DNA of 64,000 bases from assembly GCF_026210795.1 (NCBI RefSeq), contig NC_089435.1, positions 3,286,001-3,350,000 on the forward strand, written 5' to 3'. Position numbers and translations under genes: made by a program. The stretch comes from Rhizophagus irregularis. Its lineage: Eukaryota; Glomeromycota; Glomeromycetes; Glomerales; Glomeraceae. A model generated the notes under the pieces. It saw nothing but the letters and a program-made list of their open reading frames with translations. It ran no database searches and had not been told where the DNA came from. This document shows, in pieces, positions 1-11,700 of this stretch (position 1 is its first letter; each line of letters starts with the position of its first letter).

Positions 1-693
1 TTATTATTTATTACCCTTGTTTTAATTGTAAACTAAGTATGACCAAAACAAAATCTCAAAGTTTAAGAATAAAAATACTGGATAGAATTTAAAACCTTAT
101 ACGACTATCGAAATATGAAAAAAATAAAATTATCAAATTGATGCTGATCATGTAACACAAAATAATTGCATATACGAAAATTTTTATTTCTTGTACTTAT
201 GAAAATTTTGATATTTTAAAATGAAAACTTTATTAATATATAATTTATCATTTTTATAATAGATAAAAAATTTTATATAATTGGTCCTAGTCCAGACCAG
301 TCCTTAAAATCTTGGACTAAAGACCATGAAGACCCAATTGATATATACACGTTATCATTACTTTATTATTTGTTTACTTATTGCTCACTATTTACGCACA
401 TATTATCCGATTTACTTTAAATAATAGTTATTGCGTCAGTCACACAAGATCATGCTATTATTATAGTAAGAGCATATAAAAAGTATAATTAAACTGCGAT
501 ATTTAGCCAATAAAAGAAAAATATCAATTATTTAGCCATTAACAAAAAATATCAGTCCGTCAAAATCAGCATGATCCTATTAGACTGACCAATAGCACTT
601 GATATTCAACGTCATATTACCTTGCGATTAATAACCGATCCTTATTTATTTTTCTGTACTACCTAGCCGAACGTTAAAATCAGTGGTAACAAT
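1..693. other. AT-rich intergenic DNA, no gene seen
   Basis: No open frame with recognisable protein features was found on either strand. The block is AT-rich with short homopolymer runs and ends at the target duplication of the hAT-like element that starts at 694. Confidence 0.6.
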
Positions 694-1170
694 TAGGGAT
701 GCCAAAAGTCGGTTATAACCGATTATAACCGGTTTTTGCCGTCGGTTTTATATATAAAAAAACCGACAAAAAAACCGATCAATTAATCATATTATTCCAA
801 AAGAAAAAATATTTTTTTCATTAATTATATTGAGAATACTATTAAAAATTATGATTTTGTGTTTATATATATATAGTATTCTTATTTTTGAAATAATAAG
901 AAAATTTATTTTTTACGCGTCGATCACGTGATTTTTCGTTCCGCTGAAATAAATCGCAAAATTGACATTATTATCGTAAAAAATAAATTATAACTTTAAG
1001 GAATATTATTAAATAAAATTATAATTAACACTTTCTAACATTAGTTCATTCAATTTGCAGTAGTTTTGCGATCGGTTTTGCAATTCGGTTTTATCGGTCG
1101 GTTTTGCGGTCGGTTCGGTTTCAGCTGAAAACTGCGGTTATAAAACCGAAACCGAACCGAACTGTCCCTA
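694..1170. mobile_element. hAT-like MITE (non-autonomous)
   Basis: The 477-bp block starts TAGGGA and ends TCCCTA. It is flanked on both sides by the same 8 bp, GTAACAAT (686-693 and 1171-1178), the target-duplication length typical of hAT transposases. Both subterminal regions are built from repeated CGGTTT/AACCG words in opposite orientation (about 711-770 and 1070-1160), so the single strand can fold back. No transposase is encoded. The exact flanking duplication suggests a fairly recent insertion. Confidence 0.85.
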
Positions 1171-3029
1171 GTAACAATAAGAAAAATCATAATTGGAAAT
1201 GATATAATGAAAATATGTAGCACTAAAAAGTTGGACAATTCAAAAAATGTTACATTAGAATTTATGAATGAGATATAGTTTTATTATAGTTTATTAATTT
1301 AATTTATTAGTTATGATCATAATACACAGATTATTAGTCATACTAATACATTTGTACTTTTACATTCACATAGACTATGTTACATGATAAAGTAAAAATG
1401 GATAATAATGTGATTGTTAAATTTTATGGAATAACTCAGGATCCAGAAACAATTTAAAAAATTTGAATATTTACAATATATTAATGTTAGACTCAGATGT
1501 ATTCGATGAAAAGGAATTAATTCATCGGCAGTCTAAAGTTGCTAATAAAACTTTTTATTAAATAAAATCTTTACTAATTGATATATCTCAATTGAACGTT
1601 AATTAAGATGTAAGCTTTTAATTAATATAGTTAATGGTTAATATTACTTATTATTCATATTCAATGTTTGTTTATTCTTTTTGGATTCAAAATATCAAAT
1701 TTATTATGCATAGAAAAAGTTTGAACGAAAGTCAAACTGACTATTGGGGTTGCTATTCTTGTTGATTTGTGGAATTTATTAGACATAAACCATGGGTTGA
1801 CAATGGTAAGTCGAATTAGGATTTTAAATCTAAGTTTTAGTTGCTAATTACCAATATTATAAATATTATTGTATGCCATCAGTAAAGTTTTTGGGGTGTA
1901 GATTACTGGGGATCCCAAAAATCCTGTAATTAATGAGGACCCCTAAGGACCTTTCCTACTCACAAGTATTTCCTATCAAGAGACTTATGGAATTCTTAAG
2001 GATCCTAAATTTACAATAAAGGAATCCTTAAGAACATTTTTACTTATAATTATTATTTGCTTTTTATTGGTTTGAAGAAAATATATTTAATTAATACTAA
2101 TATAATAAATATAACAAATAAATATGAAAATTAATCATTCATCAATTAGATTTTCAGAAAAAAATTGTCGAAATCAGATTTGTAATGTAAGCTTCGAATA
2201 AATGTACAGATAAATAAATATATTTAGCGTACATTAACAGTAAAAGAAATTATTGTTGTTGTTGTATATAATCCAAGTGAGGAAGTGCGTGCTCAGGAAG
2301 AATATGAAAAAAGTGCGAGCAACGGTATTGCACTAATCTTCGTAAACTTCTTCGTTTGTGAAAATGAAGATCTAACGAAAAAAATTTTGTTAAAAAATAA
2401 TCATGGCCTAATAATAATACGTAATTCTTGTAGAACCTACTAATAAATTTTTGCGACATTGATAGATTATTCTAACAACAATAACTGTTTTGGCCAGGAG
2501 GATAACAACAAGTGCAATCTGCAACCAGCTAGCAATGATCACCACCACCAGAGAGTAGCAGGATCTAAACAACCTAATAAAGAATAGATAAAATATAGAA
2601 GTGAAAGAAACTGAAACTAATAACGAAGAATTCTAATAATTTATAGTGCCTAATTCTATACCGCAGTAATATCCATAACCTCTACCGTGATTGCATACAC
2701 AGGCAAAGTTATTGGAAACCATAAAAAATAAAAGACAAAGAATAGACGAATAAATTTATCGATGATTTTTTTGAATCCTGAAATTATCGTTATTTTTTGC
2801 AAGGTATAAATATTTGAATGAGCAAAAGATTGACGCGTCTTGCAGGGTAGATCTACGTATGAGAAATCCGTACTCATGTGCTTATTGGCATCATACGATA
2901 ATGTTAATCACGCTCCTTATTTCCTTTCCCCTTTTCCCAGCAAGATATAAAGCATGTGAGAACTCGTAGAAGTTCAGCCAACCTTCCCGCAAAAATCATT
3001 TCCGTAAAAAATAACGCAAAAAAAGGGGT
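1171..3029. other. Intergenic DNA with short open stretches, no firm gene
   Basis: Apart from the kinase relic at 1397-1458, nothing here is convincing. Short minus-strand frames at 2250-2459 (ending in a CAA run encoding Gln) and 2656-2877 (a hydrophobic segment) lack any recognised domain. The stretch 1895-2040 contains several GGATCC/AAGGAATCC-like words. A plus-strand open stretch at about 2466-2588, rich in Asn, Gln and His, could be an exon relic. Confidence 0.4.
1397..1458 (+). pseudogene. Protein kinase relic (N-lobe fragment)
   Basis: The plus strand reads DNNVIVKFYGITQDPETI and then a stop. This matches the segment after the alphaC helix in the intact kinases of this window (compare VEVYGISQDI at 25110-25150). 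Nothing before or after it continues the domain, so this is an isolated 60-bp relic of the expanded kinase family. Confidence 0.5.
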
Positions 3030-3110
3030 CATTTCACCGAAACCCTTTCACCGAAACCCATTTCGCCGAAGCCATTTCGCCGAAGGGACATTTTGCCGAA
3101 GATATGAAAT
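3030..3110. repeat. Short degenerate tandem repeat (TTTCGCCGAAG type)
   Basis: Four to five imperfect copies of a 12-16 bp unit with the core ATTTC(G/A)CCGAA run head to tail. Related words continue at 3290-3365 and 4645-4735, on either side of the MITE at 3369-4635, so the MITE probably landed in a longer eroded array. Confidence 0.6.
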
Positions 3111-3368
3111 TTTTCAATTTTCCTTTTCTTTTTTATAAGACAACCTAATTATTTACACATTAAAAGTTGCGTTTATTTATTTTATTTTAATTACTGTAAA
3201 GGAAAATTAATTTATTTGACAACTCATCAATTTTCTGAAATATTTTATTTTCTCTGTGTTGATTCAGGAATTATGTTAATTACTAGTATTTTCAGCGAAA
3301 TTTCCTTCGACAAAGTGAACGATTCGGGGAAAAGGATTCAGCGAAATGTCTATTCGACAAAACGCCTA

Positions 3369-4635
3369 CAGTCAACTCCCTCTATAGTTACTCCCGTTAT
3401 AGTCACATTCTACTATATAGTCACACCAGTTGAATGTTCAAAACACTTTATTATTAAAATCTATCCTATATAGTCACAATCTATCTATAGTCACTATCAC
3501 ACCTATCCTCAAAAATCTTATATTAAAAAAAACCGTTTATAATCACAGTTATATAAAGAATATATTAAATAACTTGGCATCTAATAATCGTACAAAGATG
3601 TATCATAGCTTGTTAGAATCGTCTCACTGAGACGAATCGAATGGTGGTAGTTTTATCCTTTTCCTTTGCTATTGTTTACGGCCAGACCACCCATTGCCTC
3701 TTATGAGACTAATCTCGGGTCTGTGTCCTATCATCTTCAATAGGCAACCATTAAACCGAGTACTTAATTCCTCAGGTAACAGCACCATGTAGAAGACATC
3801 CCCCATCGAGCCATTTTAGGCTGATCTGAAGCTAGGTACACGCCGCCTATTCATCCTTAATCCATTGCATGATACTGGTACTCAATTTATTTTACGACCT
3901 TTAGAGAGCACCTACTTTCATGGAGGACTTTCGACAGGTAACATCAACCATCTAGAGTTTTATCCTTTTCCGATCACTGGCTGACGAGTTATTCAACAAA
4001 ATGTTAAACATCGGCATTATAATATTTCTTGATTTACGTTTACTGCGCCATTTAACATTTTGCTAGATTTCTCGGTACCTAGTGATTGTAAAAAGACGAT
4101 TTATAGCTCGTTGGAATCGCCTCATCAAGACGAATCGAATGGTGGTAAGCTCATCTCTCTGTGATTAATATTGACGGAGTTATTACTTAAAAACCATTTA
4201 ATATTTTTTAATTTCGGAAATTGATCTAGTGATTGGATTTCGATGTATCTTATACCATTAGATTCGTCTCATTAAGACGAATCGAATGGCAGTAAGATCG
4301 TCTCTCTAGGATCAATATTGGCAGAGTTATTACACAAAAACCATTAATATTTTTTTAATTTCGGAAATTAATCTAGTGATTGGATTTCGACGTATTATAT
4401 ACCATTAGAACCGTCTCATCAAGACGAATCGAATGGCGGTAAGATCATCACTTTACGATTAATATTGGTGAAGTTACGATACAATAAAGTTTTAAGTATA
4501 ATTCTGGCTAAAATTATGTTAATTTTTGGCCGGAATTATGATATACAAATATAAGAAATTTTTATATAGTCACATCTTTTTATAATCACCAAATATGGAC
4601 TGTCCCAAATGTGTGACTATAAAGAGAGTTGACTG
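3369..4635. mobile_element. pogo/Tc1-like MITE with internal tandem repeats
   Basis: The 1,267-bp block is bounded by TA on both sides (3367-3368 and 4636-4637). Its terminal inverted repeats of about 22 bp begin CAGTCAACTC and continue to TATAGT(T/C)AC. The subterminal regions repeat the word TATAGTCAC several times (3380-3500 and 4565-4625). TA targets and CAGTC-type ends fit the Tc1/mariner/pogo superfamily. No transposase gene is visible. The centre holds the tandem repeat annotated at 4098-4460. Confidence 0.75.
4098..4460. repeat. Tandem repeat of about 148 bp with a hairpin core
   Basis: Nearly identical units start near 4112, 4261 and 4408, with a related lone copy near 3617. Each contains a 9-bp inverted pair, best seen as GATTCGTCT-CATTA-AGACGAATC at 4260-4283, followed by GAATGG. 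The repeat lies inside the TA-flanked MITE. Confidence 0.7.
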
Positions 4636-5289
4636 TATATCCTTTCAGCGAAACTTCCCTCCGGCGAAATGGCCTCGATGAAATGAGTCTCGACAAAAAT
4701 AGATTTCATTCGGTGAAACGTACCGTAACCAAAATAAGGTATGTATATGTAGTTATGTATGCATGAGGGTGAGTTTTAGTTTACGATCTCACTATGGGTC
4801 TTTTATTTAGGAAACGAAATGACCGATGAAAACATCACTCTCAATTTTCTTATTGTTCTTATAGGAAAACTCCTGAATATTCCTTGTATTAAAGTAATGC
4901 AAGCGATTATAATTCACAAATAAAGGTTATAGCGATCTCGAGGCTGCAATTCAAAGCAGATTGGGGGCACCATTTAATTATATCCGTCTCAAAATTTGTA
5001 TAATTCAACACTATTTCCGAAATTTTTAATGAGGAACTTAAAGCAGAGCACTTCCATGTCACTGTATACCCTATGCCAGAATAATTTTCCGTATTATGTA
5101 ATAGCGATGTATTTCGCAAATTTTATTTTATGTATCAGTTGCTTCGGCAACGTTTTTCACAAATAATAAAGCATGTATAAGTCACGTGTAATGATTGCAA
5201 TCCAATCGCCTGACACCTCTGTACTACCTAGGGGAAGATAAATAAACGGGGACAATTTATGGTCACACAGGCTGATCAATAACCTGAAG

Positions 5290-5503
5290 TAGTGTTTCGA
5301 TCCGGATAAAACCTCAAATATTTTAACGTGGGATTATGATTAAAAAAGGTTACAAATTTCGGTTTTGAGTGGACTATAATTTCGGCCAGAATTAAAATAA
5401 TATTATTCCATAAATTTTTATTAATTTTGGTGGTCTCAGCCTAAATTAACCGAGCCGGTATCCGGATAAAAACCGGATAAAACCGCTACGGATCGAAACT
5501 CTA
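5290..5503. mobile_element. hAT-like MITE, 214 bp
   Basis: The ends are TAGTGTTTCGATCCG and the inverted match CGGATCGAAACTCTA (14 of 15 bp). The exact 8-bp duplication ACCTGAAG lies on both sides (5282-5289 and 5504-5511). It has no coding capacity. It differs in end sequence from the elements at 694 and 31713, so it is a separate family. Confidence 0.85.
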
Positions 5504-7314
5504 ACCTGAAGCCTCACAAATTAGTTACACACATTCATTCTTCATATTGAATATCGCGAAAATTTAAAAATTTTTTTTAATTTTTTAATACATACACATG
5601 GAAAAGCTGCTGATCTTAAAAATTAAGACCATTTAGTTAGTTCTACATGTTAGAAGTGTTTTTATTCAAATTGGGCTATTGTTAATTTGCCGATCATGTG
5701 TAGCACGTGCATATAAGCCACATATTTTAATAACTTACAATTTTTTCATATTCTTCGTGAATCTCAAGAAATCAATAGTGATTCTGTATTTGCTAAGGCT
5801 AGTTTCGTTATAGTTAACAACCTTACATATTAAATAATAATCATATAAAATATACAAAAAGTTATTATTTAAAAAATTGTGTAAATATCATCATACAACG
5901 ACGCGAACTAGCAGTTACGTTAGTTTCTTGTGGAATAATTGAACCCCGCTTACATTATGGACCATTTTCGCGAAACTGGTGGTTTATTCCAATGATAAAA
6001 AGTAATAATGATATAGAAATGATGTATCCTATTCGGATTGGTACTCCAAATTATTACTAGCTATATTTTTGATATGATAAACAAGTCTTGCAATATTTTT
6101 AACTAAATAAAAGTGTTGTAGAATAAATCCTTTCACAATATTAACATTTATTCTCATTATTATTAGAAGGAATAAACTTAATCAATTTAGAGCTAGACTT
6201 TGAAATTTAGATCAAGAGAATTTTCATTATAAACTAGCAGCAACCCGTTGCGTCCCTAAAATTTATTTCAGTTGCACTTATTAAATTGTATACTATACGG
6301 TTCATTTTGATTTAAAAAAATGGATAAGTGAAAAACTCCAAAAATCCGAAAATCCGTAAAATTTCGAAGTAGAGATAAAAAAAAGTATAAATAAAACGGG
6401 GTCAAAATAAATTTCTTTAATCACAGATGATCTGTTAGCAATTAAAATTGAAGAATTATCTATCTAAAGCCAATCAAATTTCTTCCCCATAGTCACATAA
6501 TAAATTATTTTATCAAACAAATTCCTAAAATTAAAAGATTGTTATTATTACCATTTCTGTAATCAAAGCCTCATGAAGTTTTAATTTTCGTAAGACAAGA
6601 TTTAATTATTTTCTAATTAAGATACTGGTTTCCATTTATGAAAATCTTTTATTAACGGATTTCATATGAATTCATTTTAATCATTGTGGAAAAAATTAAC
6701 TTTATAGCAATGAAATTATCAAAGTCAGCCATTGCATGTAAATTATACTAAAAATATGAATTATATTTGTTTAATTCTTGTATTTTTGAACAAAGTTATT
6801 AATTATTTCATTTATAACAGTTTTTTCATGATTTAACATTTTTTTATATCGCATAATTCCAAATTTTACAATATCTAATATAATTAAATAAAGTTTCTAT
6901 ATAATTCATGGTTAAATTAGAATTATCTCTTATTTCATCATCTATAAAGTGAATTAGCAGTGAATTATTACATTTGATAGTGATTTCTTCTTATTTAAGT
7001 ATCTCACGGATTCTTCTATAAAATTTTCAAGTTGCTTCTATAAAAAATTTTATCTATTATTTCTAAAATATCCATAAAAATAAGCCTTTCACGGATCCAT
7101 TCACGGAAAATGTAAATAATTCGATAAATTTCGTGATATAATTCTAGAAATATGAGCCTTTTACGGAAATAAGATGGAATATAAAGACTTGTTTTTTTTC
7201 AAATTGTTTTCTTACAAATTTAATCTTTTTTGAAATTTTTGGTTGTGATAGCATGTAAGAGAATTATATTTATATTTATAAACATGATACATTATTAATA
7301 AATTACTTTTTGTA
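5504..7314. other. Gene-poor AT-rich DNA
   Basis: One plus-strand open stretch (about 5898-6058) reads SCGIIEPRLHYGPF and onward before a stop. It has no start and no recognised domain and may be an exon relic. The rest shows only AT-rich sequence with no inverted-repeat boundaries that I could close. Confidence 0.4.
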
Positions 7315-7530
7315 AATCATGTCGGGAAAATGTCTGTCGGGATATATGTTGTTGGGATAATATCATGTCGGGAAAACTAACATGTCGGTATAATGTCCAT
7401 TAGGGAAGGTGTCATGTCGGTAAAATGTTCATTCGGGAATATGTCTTGTCGGGGTATCGTCATCGCTCGGGCAAAGGGTATGTCGGAAAAAGGTTGTCGG
7501 GAAGGTTGTCCGACATCGGAAAAGGATAAA
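7315..7530. repeat. Degenerate tandem repeat, ATGTCGGGAAAATGTC type
   Basis: About a dozen imperfect copies of a 14-18 bp unit with the core ATGTCGG(G/T)A(A/T)AATG. The same word type recurs at 10840-10885 and 11180-11270. Any reading frame across it is a by-product of the repeat. Confidence 0.6.
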
Positions 7531-8196
7531 TATTTAGTAGATCAGTTGCCACAACTGCGCCTTATACTCCATAGTTGAGAAGATTCTCTAGGGGGTATCT
7601 GTTTTATAAAAAAATATCGAGTGCAGCAAAATCTTCGTGAAACAGATTTTCATGCATAAGAATAAAAACCTTTAAATGCTTTATAATTTCTTTAAAAACG
7701 ATCTAAATTCTCGGTTTGGATCGATTGGAGCTTCTAAGCAGTTTTTGAACTAGTGTCAGGTTATTCGCTGATCATCTAAATAAAAAAAAAAATACGGTAT
7801 ATAATACATTCGGATAAAGAACTAGTTCAGAAACTGCATATATCTTTTTTGGTAAAACAAGTAAGAACACAGTACTTAAAAGAATAATAGCATCTGTATA
7901 GTACATTGTGCCTAAAGAATTTAGTGATTATATTATATGATCACAAAATTATCTTTCTAAATTTACGCGTTGTAATTGGCTTTTCGGATACCGAGTACCA
8001 AGTACTAACGATATAATATTTATAAAATATTTCACATTTAAAATATTTTCAAACGTAAAAAAAAGAATTTATTTATTTATAAAAAAAAATTTAAAATAAG
8101 AAAAAATAAAATAAAATATAATTATTAATAATTAATTAACTAATTAATTTACTTATTATTAATTAAAGATTCGTGTAAAATAGGTACATCAAACAC
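7531..8196. other. Intergenic DNA downstream of the ML gene
   Basis: AT-rich with no supported gene. The final 130 bp are mostly A/T runs and probably contain the 3' untranslated region of the minus-strand ML gene that ends at 8197. Confidence 0.5.
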
Positions 8197-8709
8197 TTAT
8201 AAAAAACTCCAAAAGTCAGGTACAGCAGAAGAATCACTAGCACCAAAAATAGCAGCTGAACAGGCTAATGCTTCAACATTAGGTGGGTTTCCATGTTCCA
8301 TTGCAACTAAAATAGCATATGATTGAGGCAAATCTTTTGGTGCAGTGTATTTCTGCGTTGTAGAAAATTCAGTTCCGGCTTTAATCGGACAAGTAACTCC
8401 AGGTATTGTACAAATATCCACAACAAGGGGATCTCCTATGGGTGCTTTCGCGACAAGATCGACGAATCCAAGACCAAGCAAATCTCCAGCGACAACATCT
8501 TTTTTCAATGTTCCCTTAATGTCAAACGTTTCTTCTTGTCCAGGAACGAGAGGATCAGGTGTCATTTTTACATCGAGTCCCACTACATCTGGTGGCAAAC
8601 CGGGACATAGTGGAAATTTAGTTTCTCTTTTTACAAGTTCAAGTGGTGCCGCATTGACCGCAAAAAGCGTAGCAAATAAAACGAATGCCAAGATAAAAAT
8701 TCGATTCAT
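8197..8709 (-). CDS. Secreted ML-domain (MD-2-related lipid recognition) protein
   Basis: A 170-residue intronless gene. Residues 1-20 form a clear signal peptide (hydrophobic core IFILAFVLFATLFAV, likely cut after Ala). The rest is an ML/NPC2-like beta-sandwich: CPGLPPDVVGLDVKMTPDP near the start, a DIC...VTCPI pair of cysteines near residues 98-106, the PQSYAILVAMEHG strand near 130-143, and a final Cys in EALACSAAIFG. Family members bind lipids such as phosphatidylglycerol or phosphatidylinositol; here binding is inferred. Such proteins are multi-copy in mycorrhizal fungi and are exported. The start is the only ATG that includes the signal peptide. It stands alone, with no gene within 5 kb. 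Confidence 0.85.
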   Translation of the reverse strand: MNRIFILAFVLFATLFAVNAAPLELVKRETKFPLCPGLPPDVVGLDVKMTPDPLVPGQEETFDIKGTLKKDVVAGDLLGLGFVDLVAKAPIGDPLVVDICTIPGVTCPIKAGTEFSTTQKYTAPKDLPQSYAILVAMEHGNPPNVEALACSAAIFGASDSSAVPDFWSFL

Positions 8710-11700
8710 GATTACTTATTTTCTTGTAATTAGATTTTTATTAAAATAAATGTTTATTATTTTTTTTTTTGAATTCGGATTAAATCAGTTACTTCTTTTA
8801 TAAGAAAAAAACAACAACCAAAAGATTTAATTTGTTTCATCTTTTTTTTTTCTTCGTATTAATTTTATTAATTTGCAAATCTAGAATAGACGATTATGCT
8901 ATACATCAATCATGTTGGAAGAAAATCATACTAAAATAATTATGTATTATTACTGCGTTGGATATTTTAAATAATTTCGTTTTTGTTTCTTAGCGGCTGT
9001 TCTTTGCTTATAACATAATAAGAAGTAATGATGAAATTTCAGCCGTCAGAATTTAAAAAAGGATATGGGAGTATAGAAATTTGAGATCACATGAGGAATA
9101 CAAATTTCAGGGGCTTGTATTAAAAAATGTCTATTTATAAAAATAAAATAAAAAATAAAAAAGGAAATAAAAAATAGGGGGATAATAATGCCATAAGTTT
9201 CATTCTAAAATTAATTTTAAATAAAACTATGTCATTCAAAATAAATCGTAAGGTTTATTCGAATGCATAACTATTTCATACAAGAGGACATCACCATATG
9301 ATCCCGAGGGGGAATAATAGTGCTCCAAACTGGTAAGGTAAACCGGGTGTTCTCTTGGAAATTTACACAAGAATCTTTCGTTTAGACACAAACAGAGTTA
9401 TAAAGGCAATTATTGTCCCAACGCATTTCTAAATGTCGAGATTTTCAATGCACATTCGGCATTCCACATGCCCTTATTCTCAAACACTGATGATTATAAT
9501 AAAGAAGTTCCAAATTTCGTTCAAACGTTAGAAAGGGTTAAAAAAACTCATACTAGCCGAGAATAAGTTTCGTCTAGATAGATTCCAAAGTTTCGGCCAG
9601 GAATGAAGAGTTTAGCAAAACCACATGCCCAAGCCCTTTCATATTCTATTACTTTCCATTACTTCATTGTTATTTCATTTTTTATTAGCATCTTTCTTGT
9701 AATTTACTTATCTTTTTATTTATTGTTATTGTTTCTTTTATTTGTATCACTTCATTAAAAATACAGTGATTTTTTTCTTTAAAATCATAAATGTGTGACT
9801 TAAATTTTAATATTTGTAAATAAAATTTCATTAGATAAGATTATTTTGAATAAATATGTTTGCAAAAAAATTTTTTTTAAAATATTAAGTTTAGCCGATC
9901 AAAAATTAAAAAAAATCAGCTGTCAGCCGATCAATAAATTTACTCTATATATTGTACATCATGTGACATATTTGAAAAAAAAAATCCCCAGGCGACAATC
10001 ACCCAGGCGACGTTTAGCAATTCCCTTAAATTTTTACTATTTTACTATTTTAACTAATAATAAACCGAAATCTGCCATTTCTCAATACTTAATTTACCCA
10101 TTATAAATAGAAAACATCATTTCTTTATTCATTTTATTAATTTATTTATTTTAACGAAGCTTATTTATAAAAGAGAGATCAACAATTTGCATATTTATAA
10201 ATTGGTCATTTTTTTTTACAATAACTTTCACTTAAAAGATCTTTTAAAAGCATGCCAAGCTCCCCCTGAAAATGACCCCTTGTTTAATTCAAGATGTGTG
10301 ATCGTCAATGATACTCCGATTCATAATGTTTCATTAATTGAATATCATAATCTCATTTAAATGAGACGATTGATAGACTGGTTACAATATGGTTTCCTGA
10401 ATGTCATTTTTACTGAAATCAATTTTCCGATTGGCCATTTCCCGACCGGATCATTTCCTGAATATCTCGAACTTTACTGGAATAAATGATATATATATAA
10501 ATTTCCTTTTTAGAATAGATTTTGTTTATATTTAGTTAAATCACAAATGGCAGAAAAATAAAGATTAAATAATATTTTCCTATAATTTTTAGGCTTCTTT
10601 TTAACCCATTCCATTTTTTTACCAAAAGATTATTTGATTACAAAATTTAAAATAAAAATAACTGATAACGTTAATTTTCAAACAAATATTTAAATATATG
10701 ATAAATTGATAATAAAAATAATGATACAATATGTAACTATATATACTGTACGTAAACATTTTTTGCGTAAGAACCATAAAAGAAAAATTCATCTGAACGG
10801 CTACAGTACAATTTTAATATTCTACCGACATGAAATTAACTGACGCCATTTTGCTGACTTCCATTTTACCGACATGTAAAATTACCCGACTTGCTATTTC
10901 ACCAAAAATTTATTAGCTGCGCCTCCGTCCTTCTGCGCCTTAATTTCAAATTATTTCAAGTGCTGAAGTTCAATAAACTGATTAACAAAATGCAAGATTT
11001 TATAGCACCAATCTAATAATTCCTTTGTAATCTTTTCTCTATTTTTTTTTTCAAATATTACAGTTAGAAATTTTAGAAACAAAAAATTTATTTCATTGAA
11101 AATATTCCTTGCTTTCTTAATACTGTAAGGGCAAAATTTCATGATCGTCGACAAAATAAGGATTCGTTAAAATAATTTCGGAAAATGTGATGTCGGTAAA
11201 ATGGCAAATAGGCAAAATTATGTTGGTAAATTTTATGTCGGTGAAACAAGTGTTGGTAAAATGGGTGAATATGCATCTGATCTACTACGCAATAATTATT
11301 GCTGGTGATACAGTAAGTACATAGATTTAATAACTCAATAAAATTCTTGAAGCAATAATTCCTTAATCCTTGTTTTTTATACAATGTTTATGTAAAAAAA
11401 TCAAAAATAAATTTAGAAATTAAATAGTTAACCTGGAATTTAATTTGCTGATCATAATTTTGATCGGTAATTTTTCAAAATAATAAACAATTTTACTGTG
11501 GCTGAGAATTTTTTAAAATAGTCGCTGGGGACTTATTGATTACCTTTTTTCGAATTTAATTAAAAATTTTTATTTTTTTAGTCATGAATTCATTCGTTAA
11601 AAAAATTCATTTTTCATTATAAATTTTTTTAATTTTTTTTAATTAACTATAAATAAAAACCAAGTTCGTAAAGTGGGAGGGTGGAGCGTTACTCTACACA

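Noticed and set aside
1050-1238. 62-codon minus-strand frame
   Set aside because: Most of it is the CGGTTT repeat arm of the MITE.
4098-4460. tRNA or CRISPR-like array
   Set aside because: The hairpin core is 9 bp with no cloverleaf or T-loop, the units are about 148 bp and repeat fully, and there are no variable spacers.
6235-6260. CTAGCAGCAACCCGTTGC word as a transposon end
   Set aside because: No matching inverted end or duplication could be found downstream.
7393-7578. 61-codon frame in the 7.4-kb repeat
   Set aside because: By-product of the ATGTCGG tandem repeat.
8323-8749. Plus-strand frames over the ML gene
   Set aside because: They are the mirror of a gene with signal peptide and domain on the minus strand.
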